From Ceratodon purpureus (lineage: Eukaryota; Streptophyta; Bryopsida; Pseudoditrichales; Ditrichaceae), in the NCBI GenBank assembly GCA_014871385.1, contig CM026428.1:10372583-10436582 (forward strand): DNA of 64,000 bases. Reading direction: 5' to 3'. A program made the translations under genes and the position numbers. This document shows, one piece after another, positions 55,516-64,000 of this stretch (position 1 is its first letter; each line of letters opens with the position of its first letter). The notes below the pieces were generated by a model. That model did not search any database. It worked only from the letters and a program-made list of their open reading frames with translations, and was not told the origin of the DNA.

Positions 55516-57710
55516 CCCTCCCCCCCCCTTTTTTAAAATACAAATGAAAAAAACATATAATGCTACATCTTCCGACCACATATTACACTAAACCTGTTAA
55601 TTTCTTTCACCAATTAAAATGAGAACAGCAGTTAATGTAAACACGAATTAAAATACTTCATGGTATGCAAAGCATCTAAATTCTTCAACGAGTCATTATT
55701 CCGTACGCTCCACTGAAGTTAATGTATGTGTCATTTATTCGAATCATTATTTCTGTTGTTTCTATCGTACGCATTTCAAGGTGGTCTATCATCGCACTCC
55801 AAAAGTTCCTCGCAGAAATCGAACTCATCTAAACTTGTTTCAGAAATTGTAATCTAAATAGTTCTCCGTGGACCGTCTTCTTATTCTCCGCTTTGAATTT
55901 TTGTTTTTTTAAATACATAAGTGCTTCTATTATACTTTCATTAAACGTCTTCATATTATCAATTTAATTCGAGTTACCATCTCTTTATATACTTTTAACG
56001 TTCCTCCCTCTATACAATTTCCACTTTCGAATATTGTTTTCATTTACCTCTTCTTTATTTTACTCTATGTTTAAACTTTATTCCCCTCTAGTTTATGCCC
56101 TTTTTTTAACGTCTAATTTGTCTAATTTAGAACTTCAACCCTCGAAGCTCCTTAAATGTCATTTCGTGAATTTCTTCCTTTCATATCGTTTTGAACGTTC
56201 GTATTTCGATTTATTTCCTCCATGACCCATGTTAAAGTATATTTTACTAATTCGACCACTATTCCACCATTTTACTTGTTAAATTCTCTCATTCGTGCTT
56301 GTTAAATTCTCTCGTTGTGTCATTAGTAAGTGTTTACTTTTGTACGTATGTACTATACATTGTACAAGTTAGAATCCCATTCCATATTTATATTTACGTT
56401 AAAGTGTATATGAATAAACATATATTTGTATAGAGTATAATGTAAATGTATTACCTAATTTATTTATTTTATTTCATATAAGTTGCAAGGTACAACTCAA
56501 TTCTGGGCGTTGGAAACTAGAATTGTTTCTAAAAACAATGATTTCAATTATAGTCGTTCACAAATTGGCAATATTCAGTGACGGTTGAATGTTTTCTGTT
56601 TTAATTTTGTTTTTTACTATTATCCCTTCCTCATCTCATAATGTGAGCTAGTGATTTTTTATTTTATTTTTAATGATAACACAGTACTACGGTATGGAAG
56701 TTTGTAAAATAAAAGACATTAAAGAGGAAGGAGAGTCTTTATATTTCAAATAACTCTAAACCAGCCATGAGAAATTAGAATTGGACCATTTGTTATGAAA
56801 ACAATGATTTGAGTTTTATTCATCCGATGAATTGCATAATCCCAAGGGAATTGAATGTTTGTTTTGGTTTATTTCATTTTATTATTATCTCCAGTTTCTC
56901 TCATAATCTAAACTACTATTTATGTTTTTATTTTTGATTCTACCATAATACTAAAGAACGAGAGTATGTAAAATTAAAGAAATAAAACTAGGGTAAATCA
57001 TTCCATTAAAAATTAGAGTCAAAGAATCTATATAAATATTTTCATTGTATACCACTAATCGAGAAGAAATTGGATCTATATTTCTAAGAGATTACCCTAA
57101 ACCGTAAACCGGTGAAATATAAATGCAAATCTCTTAACCATTTAAACGTAAGGTGCACCGCATCCAAAACCAAGTGTGTACATCAATTAATGCGTTGAAT
57201 TACTTCTAGTGCATTCTCTCCGCAATGTTCCTCTTATCATATTGTTGTTGACATTTACTCTTTTGATTCGTTAGTATAAAATGTTAATTCATTACCGTAT
57301 GCTAAAACATGAGTACCTTCGTTTCTTTAAATGACAATTGGTAAAAACTGTTTTAGTGTACCCACAATGTCTACGGTTCTTTCCATTCGATAGGATATAT
57401 ATTCTTCTTCATAAACGTGTTCACATTATTTGTAGATCCTAGGGGGTTATCCACCCCCAAAGAACCAAAATATCACATAGTTCATTGGATCCCAATTTCA
57501 AACGTCGACCCCACCTCCCCGATCACAGGATCTTCAGGACATTCCCCACAATATCCGGGATATGTCTGAATTTTTCCATTTGTAGGAGATATGCTGTCCA
57601 AACAATCCCAAGTGGGATTGTTTGGAACAAGAAGGAGGGGGGAGAGTAGGGGAGGAGAGGGGGGGAGGAGAGGAGAGAAAACACAAGGGGAGGGGAGTTC
57701 CTTCGACCCC
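55516..57710. other. AT-rich spacer between the two gene pairs
   Basis: About 2 kb with many T/A runs and no ORF with a recognisable product. No CAGGG-type terminus was found here, which would be expected if two complete elements lay side by side. Confidence 0.45.
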
Positions 57711-57714
57711 CCCC

Positions 57715-58430
57715 CCACACGGCCGTCCCCGGGGACGGCCACGGCCGACCCCGCGTGGACGGCCGTCGGCCACGGCCGTCGGATCTTCTCCGACGAGAAG
57801 ATCCTACGGCTGCGGACGACGGCCGTCCACGCGGGGACGGCCGCGGCCGACCCTGCGTGGACGGCCTTGGCCGACTCCGCGGTCGCAGCCCCCCGACCCC
57901 GGGGTCGGCCGCGGCCGTCCCCGCGGGGTCGGACAAGGCCGTCCCCGCGTGGACGGCCGTCGCCGACCCCGCGGTCGGAAGGTCCGTCCGCGTGGACGGC
58001 CCTCGCCGACCGCGTGGACGGCCGTGGCCGACCGCGGGGTGGAGCACGGCCGTCCCCGCGGGGTCGGCCGTCCCCGCGGGGTCGGACAAGGCCGTCCCCG
58101 GGGACGGCCACGGCCCACCCCGCGGTCGGAAGGGCCGTCGGCGTGGTCGGCCGTGGCCGACCACGCCGCTGCAGCCTCCGACCGCGGGGTGGAGCACGGC
58201 CGTCCCCGCGGTGGGCCGCGGCCGACCCCGGGGACGCCCGTCGACGTGGTCGGCCGTCCCGACCGCGGGGCGGCGGTCCACCGACGCACCCTTTGGGGAG
58301 CGGTCGCGGCCGCACGACCGGTCGCGTCCGCGATCGTGGACGGCCGCGACCGCTCCCGCGACGGACCAGTTACGGCCGTTGGATTCTCCATTCCCCGAGA
58401 TCCAACGGCCGTAGGGGGGCCGTCGTTTGA
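57715..58430. repeat. GC island of GGCCGTC/CCGCGG words upstream of the plus-strand gene at 58.8 kb
   Basis: Irregular array of CGGCCGTCC, CCGCGTGGACGG and CCCCGCGGTCGG words. All six frames contain Arg/Pro/Gly-rich ORFs, which reflect composition and not coding. Confidence 0.85.
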
Positions 58431-58453
58431 CCTAACTGGCTGCCTAGGGGTTC

Positions 58454-58476
58454 GGGCCAGCATAAATGGCTGGCCC
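58454..58476 (+). promoter_or_regulatory. TATA-like box in an inverted repeat (promoter of the 58.8-kb gene)
   Basis: Arms GGGCCAGC (58454-58461) and GCTGGCCC (58469-58476) are perfect and enclose ATAAATG. The site is at the gene-side edge of the GC island. Confidence 0.5.
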
Positions 58477-58812
58477 TTCTTCCTTTTTCTTCACTTGGGT
58501 GCTCGTGCTACATGTGCTGGATTTACTTCAGCTCAGTTGCGTTCCTCCAAGCTTTTACTACTTCCCCACGGGTTATCGTGGGATTGTGTTTAGGGTTGTC
58601 CGCACCGTTTGTTGGTTATTATGAAACCAACAGTATAGTGCTTCATACGTACGGTTTTTTTGGCAGGAGTTCTGGGTTTTGTTTTAGTCCTTATGCACTA
58701 GATATATACGAGATTAAATCAACTTTTATACGGTGGGGAGAAGTTACAGGCATTGTTACGAGGTTGGTACGATACACGGTATTCACAGCTACTCGCTTAC
58801 CGGACTTTCGCC

Positions 58813-60317
58813 ATGCCTCGTAACGACCGGGGAGGACCCTCCACTCCTAAAAGGAAACACCCCTTGGATCCATACGCTACGAATGACCCTGATTGTGTAG
58901 CAGAGATTGGATGGGAGGGGGAACCATCACCATGGCGGATGGTAACTTGCAAGGAATATGTCAAGATGAAGCACCTCATGAAGTTGATCCTAGTACATCT
59001 ACGTACCGAGGCTGCGGAGAAACAAGCAACACGGGGAGAAATCAGGATCGACAATTGTGAAAGTAATCATTTCAAAATTCGATACAACGAGGTTTTTCGA
59101 GCAGCACGAATCCAGAACTCCCGACCCTCATATCATGTTGTATTCGAATATGGCAATGGTGTGGGCGGAGATAGTCTTACATAAGAGGGTTGACTGGACC
59201 ACAGTCTCGGGCCTGAGGACAGATAGAATGAACAGAGACAGCATGGATCTTGTAACAGACTGGAGTGGACATAGCGATTGTCCCCCATTACATATTTCAA
59301 ACCGTCGGAGTCCACCGGCACAAGATGCAGGAATACAAACTCTAGCCATCGAATATAATGATGAGGAACAGGAGAGACGTCGTTTAAGCTATGATGATGA
59401 AGACAACTATCGAGGGCGTCGCTCAAACGAAAATCCAAGGAATCGCAGAGGGCATCGTGCCAGAGAGTCATCACGTACCAACCATGAGGAGTATGGACAA
59501 AGCTCTGCCCACGGGGGACACCGTTCGCTAGATCGTCAGGACATGGGACCCCACGAACAAGGCTATGGCCACGGGGAACCGGAAGGAGCTGATTTACCCT
59601 TTGACTTTGCGGATAGCACGTATGGACCCTATGGGGGACGACCGTGGCCAGATTATGCAACGGGATCAAGATACTTTAGTAACTATGACGACGGCTGGTC
59701 GGAAATACCGAGTCCTCCAAGGAGTGCTAGTCCGCGCCATCGAACACCTCCGAGAGAGGTACCCTCACGGTTATTCCCCAGATCGCGAAGAAGATACGCA
59801 GAGACTGGGACGTGATGATTACGCAACTCCCCCTCCATACCGCGGATATGGTGGTCATGGTACTCCATCTGCCCTATTTGCAGAAGATGATTACAGATCA
59901 TCTTCGCGGACTCCGCCTGGAATATTTCCTCCACCTCTAGGTTATCACACCGACGGTACTGATCACAATAGCGGGGACAACCGCAACGTACTTCATCGCG
60001 ATGACAGAGTACCACCTCCTCCTTTTGGATACCCTCCCGGTCGAGTTGTAAGAGATAGCTATTTTGAGGAAGAACTAGAGTTGGAGCGAAGAAGGCAAAA
60101 TTACGTACTACAGATGGAGAATCATGCGTTTCACCTTAGACGGGATAATCGAAGATTGATGGAGGAGAGAGAGAGACTTCTGAGAGCCTCCACAAATTCA
60201 GCAAGGCACGGGCCACAAGAAACGTACGATCGGGGAGGTCCAAGCGAACTCCCCAATGATGGGAACTATTATCATCCATATGACTACAATGGATTAGGGT
60301 GGAGGGGAGACTATTAG
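58813..60317 (+). pseudogene. Diverged relative of the RING protein's N-terminal domain, frame-disrupted
   Basis: From MPRNDRGG at 58813 the first frame reads to about 59,130 and carries TCKEYVKMKHLMKLI and NHFKIRYNEVFRAARI. The similarity then continues in a second frame (MVWAEIVLHKRVDW, compare MVYAELILKRKISW of the RING gene). A second frame change near 59,780 leads into a third frame that ends at 60317 in a charged helix (FEEELELERRRQNYVLQMEN). The two shifts could be mutations or unrecognised short introns; I saw no good splice sites. The middle is rich in Arg, Asp, Tyr and Gly. No RING finger follows, so this is either a truncated paralogue or a separate member of the family. Confidence 0.55.
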
Positions 60318-61184
60318 AATGGGGTGCATGGTAGTACTTTCTACAGCATCGGAGCGTACCGAGACTTTAATGTGGACTTCGCATATTACAAATTTACAAC
60401 GGAAAGTAAAGATGCAAGCATAGTATGTACGTAGTTTGCAGTTTTGTAGATGGAGGTTTAAAATGTACGGACTCAAGAATACAGGCACGTGCCACATTTT
60501 GCAAGTAGAATAGATATAATTAGTGTTTTAGAGTGTAGTTGTGTTGTCTTTTATATTGTAGTTGTCTTAACATTTGAAAGGAATTTACCTTTTTAATATT
60601 CTTGTAGCCGTATTCGAAGTGCACATTACTATCAATATCACTATTTTTAAAATGACAACTTCCTATTGACATGGGTTACGAGTCTACGGCTTACGAGCAC
60701 TAGAATATAATGAATCTCAAGACAAGTATGCAAAATAATTTTCAATTATTTTTTGGGCTAAATTAATAAGAATATCGTGAATGATATTTTTTGATGGATG
60801 CATATTTATATCTAAGGTATTTGTTTGTACAGGGGATTATGAGCAATCACGTTTTGCGGCCCTTACGCTTTCGTCTTCACGAAAAGAACTTGAGTATACG
60901 CTTGCCAATATTTGTAAGAATAAAAATTACAAAGCATAAGCTGCATAACGGTTACAATTCACATATCGCATAATTTTCATAATTAGAATTGAGAGTATCG
61001 ACTTTTAGCTAGATGTGTGGAGCCAATCCGTTTTCCTCATAATACAAGGGGTAGAAATAGACCAATCTTAGTACAGAGACCATATTTGAACCAAATGCAA
61101 GTAAACTTTATAAACAAAATATTGACCGGTGTACAAAAATTGAGATTCCAACATCTCATAATAATATAGAGTTGTAAATATGGA
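60318..61184. other. Shared 3' spacer between convergent genes
   Basis: AT-rich, no recognisable coding sequence; holds the 3' ends of the converging transcription units. Confidence 0.4.
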
Positions 61185-62758
61185 CTATTCACTAGTAAGA
61201 GCTATGCCCGCCGTCCGGGTAACAAAAAAAAACATTATGCTTTTATAGGAATACGGAAAGGTAGATATGTAACTCCATATCAGTAACCCTCGCGATAGTG
61301 CTCGATGGGTAGTGGGCCAGTTGTGTGTATCTCTGAAACGGTTAATAAGATGTCCGAGTCCACCAATCGTTCCTCTGTTGTTTTGGCAAACTCTCTCAAG
61401 GTAACTTTCGAAAACCATTGCGAGTTCTCCGATATTCTGGAAATGGCGTGTTTCTACTGGCTCGGCTTCGTGGTATGCCGTGCACATGTTGCCCCTGTTG
61501 ATCTTCGCCGCTATCTTCGCAGCTGCGAAATCCTCCGATGCAACCGTCAAATCTGGAATGATTTGAATATCTTGGTTTTCCTTGTGTACGTATACCACGC
61601 GAGGATCCACCCAGTATCGCCTCCTCATAGTCCTCCTCCTTCTGATGGACACTCTCAAAAACCCAAGGCGACCTTCTGTTCTCTAGTGTCTTCGTCATCA
61701 AGCCCCAATCACAAACCCCAATGTAGATCTTGGACTCATCTTCCGGAAAGTGAAGTAGGATGTTGTCCGGTGACAAGTCATTGTGGAGGTAACCGTATTT
61801 GTGTACGGCATCTATGATGTTACACAATGCCCAAGCAAGCTCTGTACGCTTACTTCGGAAAAGTTGGAGACGCTTCCCTAGAATCGGACTGTCCTCTGCA
61901 TTCTCTCTGAAGATGTAGTCGATGGGGAGGTCACCCGGGGCCTCGTTGTCTCTCTGTAGCATGGCTCGAAGGGTCCCACCGTTCCACCAGTACATGAATC
62001 CCACATGTTCCAACTGATGAATGGCCTGGAAGCGGATGACACCAGGATGGGGAATCCTTATCGCAAGAGATTCATTGTTGTGGTCCACACGTGCCAAATC
62101 CGGCCCTCATAGACCAATTGAGCGGCCGTTTCTCAGCAAACTCCCAGTACGGTGGGATTTCCGGGTTTCCCTCGATACGAACCCTACGTATGGTAGCATA
62201 ACCACCTCTCTGGACTTCCTTGTCCAAGTAATAGAAAACTGCAAAGTCTGCCAAGATAGTCAAATGCCGTTTACGTAAGTCAGCCGCCGTCTCCATCCCA
62301 ATCGGAGAATTCCACCAAGTAATAGACGCCCGTCGATGCTTTCTTGAGCTATGGGGCGCCATTAGTCTCGTGAAGCAATCTGCCTTTGCAATAGTATCCT
62401 TGAAGGCCTCAACTCCTCCCCTTTGCGCCCTTGCATACTTAGTAATAACCCTCTTTAGCATTCCATAACGCATCGTGTGCACGTTGTGACACGAATGATC
62501 GTAACCGGGCTTCTGTGTATCCGAATGCCAGCACGGATCCATCAAACGATTCCTAATCTTTGTCTCCATCTCTACTTGAATTTCTGGGCCCATCTTCCTC
62601 ATACCGAACGTAACGACTATATCAATGAAACAAGGGTATTCTCCTGGTAAAATTCCACGATGAATGCCACAATATTAATCCTTGCAACGTAAGCTCGGCA
62701 TGTCATCGAAATTTGTTCGCCCATTCCCCCACATTCTCTGCTTCTTGTTCTTCGACAT
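61185..62758 (-). pseudogene. Kinase-like gene, decayed
   Basis: A likely start is the ATG at 62758 (MSKNKKQRMWGN). In the same frame there is a stop near 62,675, after which the frame is open to about 62,095. It includes a glycine-rich-loop-like RGGYATIRRVRI. The catalytic part continues in another frame: GYLHNDLSPDNILLHF near 61,752-61,786, the HxDxxxxN loop of protein kinases, and IGVCDWGLM near 61,700 in place of DFG. A further frame change near 61,625 leads to the C-terminal part. One stop and two frame changes suggest a pseudogene, unless short introns were missed. The glycine loop and HND...N loop support a kinase-fold protein; the subfamily is not recognised. It occupies the position that the transposase holds in the left-hand gene pair. 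Confidence 0.55.
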
Positions 62759-63022
62759 CGTGGAAAGCCTTCAAGGCTTCAAGAAATCGTAACCGCAACT
62801 CCAAAGAACACCCTCAATTCCCACAATGATTAATAAGAGCAATTCAAATCCAAAGGGTTTTGAAAAAAAACCGTTTTAAAAATTCGAAAAGTCCCCCCCC
62901 CCCCCCCCAAATGAAGGACCCCTTCCTCCCGGTGAGAACGACCAACGGAGAAGGATCAAGTCCCCCACCAGTAGCAATCAGCCTCACTCGAAAAGGGAGA
63001 AAAAAGGTAAAAAATGAAGAGG
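62759..63022. other. 5' region of the kinase-like gene with a long C run
   Basis: Contains a run of about 19 C near 62,897-62,915 and no additional coding sequence. Confidence 0.4.
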
Positions 63023-63048
63023 CGGCTTCCCTTATATAGGGGAAGCCG
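63023..63048 (-). promoter_or_regulatory. TATA box in an inverted repeat (kinase-like gene promoter)
   Basis: Arms CGGCTTCCC (63023-63031) and GGGAAGCCG (63040-63048) are perfect and enclose TTATATAG; on the minus strand the loop reads CTATATAA. The site is about 270 bp upstream of the ATG at 62758 and borders the GC island. Confidence 0.55.
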
Positions 63049-63049
63049 A

Positions 63050-63790
63050 CCTCGCGGCCGTCCCCACGGCCGTCCCCACGGCCGTCCCCGCGGCCGTCCG
63101 ATCTACGCCCCCGCGGCCGTCCGATCGGGCGCGACTCCGCCCGAAGGCGCCGGCCGTCCGATCGGACGGCCGCGTCGGGCGATGGCGCCGCGTGGCCGTC
63201 CGACCGACGCGGCCGTCTCCGCGGTCGGCCCCGTCTGCACGCGGTCGGCCACGCGGACGGCCGTGTCTCCCCGCGGTCGCCCACGCGGACGGCCGCGGGA
63301 TCGGACGGCCCTCCGCGGCGGCCATGGTCGGCCGCGGAGGGCCGTCCGATCCAGTGGCCGTCCCCGCGGCCGACCGCGGAGACGGCCGCCCGATCGGACG
63401 GCCCACCCAGGCCGACCATGGCTGCCGCGGGCCGTCCGATCCCGCGGCCGTCGCCGTTGCCGACCGCGGGGACGGCCACGGGGACGGCCGCGGGATCGGA
63501 CGGCCCGCGGTCGGCCGCGCCGATCGAGCGGTCCCCGATGGCAGGCGTCGGGATCGATCCGGGCCGTCGGATCCCGCGGCCGTCCCCGAGGCCGTCCCCG
63601 CGGTCGGCCGCGGCGACGGCCGTGGGATCCGACGGCCCTGGAGGGCCGCCCACATCCGACGGCCCGCGATGTGCCAGCACGGCCGCATCTTGGCCGTCGG
63701 ATCGACGTGCGGCCGTCCGCAACGACCCCGCGGCCGTCTCCGCGGCCGTCCCCGCGGCCGTCCCGCGAACGGACGGCCGAGATGAGGCGT
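63050..63790. repeat. GC island of GGCCGTCC words near the right terminus
   Basis: About 740 bp of GGCCGTCC, CCGCGGCCG and CGGACGGCC words, partly as short tandem runs such as three copies of CCGTCCCCACGG near 63,060. ORFs across it are compositional. Confidence 0.85.
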
Positions 63791-63874
63791 GGTGGCGGGA
63801 TCGGCCGATCGGACGGCTGGGGAATGTTTTTACCCCTCCGGGGTCGCAAAATTATTACCGCGGCGTAATTCTCG

Positions 63875-63966
63875 AGCGTCGGAGACGCCACGTCCGGGAC
63901 GGGGGACGTCCGGGTCGGACGTCTTGACGTCCGGAGCCGGGTCGGACGTCTATTTGAACAACCCTG
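63875..63966 (-). repeat. Right hAT-type terminus with GACGTCC subterminal motifs
   Basis: Ends ACAACCCTG at 63966, the inverted match of the left CAGGGTTGT. Within 90 bp there are ACGTCCGGGACG, GGACGTCCGG, CGGACGTC and TGACGTCCGG words. Sequence after 63,966 is outside the block. Confidence 0.6.
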
Positions 63967-64000
63967 GTCTACTACCATGCGTAGAATGATGCCTCCTTGG

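Larger units (their letters stand above)
47313..63966. mobile_element. hAT-like composite block with four genes (single element or two related elements)
   Basis: The left end CAGGGTTGTC at 47313 and right end ACAACCCTG at 63958-63966 are inverted copies (9 bp). Both ends have several GGACGTCC/GACGTCC words within about 90 bp and an ACCCC/GGGGT inverted repeat 105-135 bp in. The interior holds two convergent gene pairs, each gene preceded by a GGCCGTC-rich island. Against a single element: the 8-bp flanks differ (CTAGCTGC versus GTCTACTA), and the right-hand pair is decayed while the left-hand pair is intact. It could be one 16.7-kb element or two related elements with their inner ends missing. 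Confidence 0.4.

Noticed and set aside
57482-58593. Long overlapping Arg/Pro/Gly-rich ORFs on both strands; similar ones at 47.3-47.8, 54.9-55.6 and 62.8-63.9 kb
   Set aside because: GC islands made of GGCCGTC words lack stops in all frames. The proteins are compositional and resemble no family.
47313-63966. Target-site duplication for the hAT-like block
   Set aside because: The 8-bp flanks are CTAGCTGC and GTCTACTA and do not match, so no duplication is claimed.

Overview
The window looks like nuclear DNA of a green plant lineage. It carries plant-type Ty1-copia, CACTA, Mutator-like and hAT transposons, GT-AG introns, TATA boxes and a short interstitial run of plant telomere-type repeat (TTTAGGG and variants near 23.27 kb). 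None of the genes gives a species. A repeat-rich streptophyte (charophyte alga, bryophyte or similar) is a reasonable guess and no more. Almost everything recognisable is mobile or looks element-associated.

Layout. 0.57-2.6 kb: a spliced plus-strand gene for an unknown protein with an N-terminal membrane segment. 3.9-5.9 kb: a spliced minus-strand gene of unknown function. 6.4-12.3 kb: a whole-looking Ty1-copia retrotransposon with apparently identical 195-bp LTRs and a 5-bp target duplication; between its polyprotein and 3' LTR sits an antisense ORF with an RNase H1/viroplasmin-like hybrid-binding domain. 15.6-20 kb: a five-exon CACTA (TNP2-type) transposase on the minus strand.

21.8-26.0 kb: a two-exon Mutator-like transposase (minus). 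Facing away from it, 27.4-40.0 kb holds a 14-exon plus-strand gene whose frames close exactly over 1286 codons. Its C-terminus resembles a beta-class N4/N6 DNA methyltransferase with altered motifs. A ~108-bp minisatellite fills one intron of the Mutator-like gene and five introns of the methyltransferase-like gene, always in the same orientation relative to transcription. Each monomer carries splice-site-like motifs and can fold into a long RNA hairpin. This pair of genes is the strongest candidate for an undescribed system.

40.7-41.4 kb: an unknown minus-strand ORF. 41.9-44.7 kb: AT-rich duplicated repeats with tRNA B-box-like motifs. 45.7-47.3 kb: a CACTA-associated Transposase_24 gene that is cut off at 47,313 by a hAT-like terminus. 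From there to 63,966 lies a block bounded by matching CAGGGTTGT ends. It holds a hAT transposase, a RING protein, a diverged relative of the RING protein's N-terminus, and a decayed kinase-like gene, arranged as two convergent pairs. Each of the four genes lies downstream of a GGCCGTC-rich GC island, and in all four a TATA-like box sits in the loop of an inverted repeat.

The gene models come from reading splice sites and phase by eye. Family calls rest on motif recognition, not database searches.
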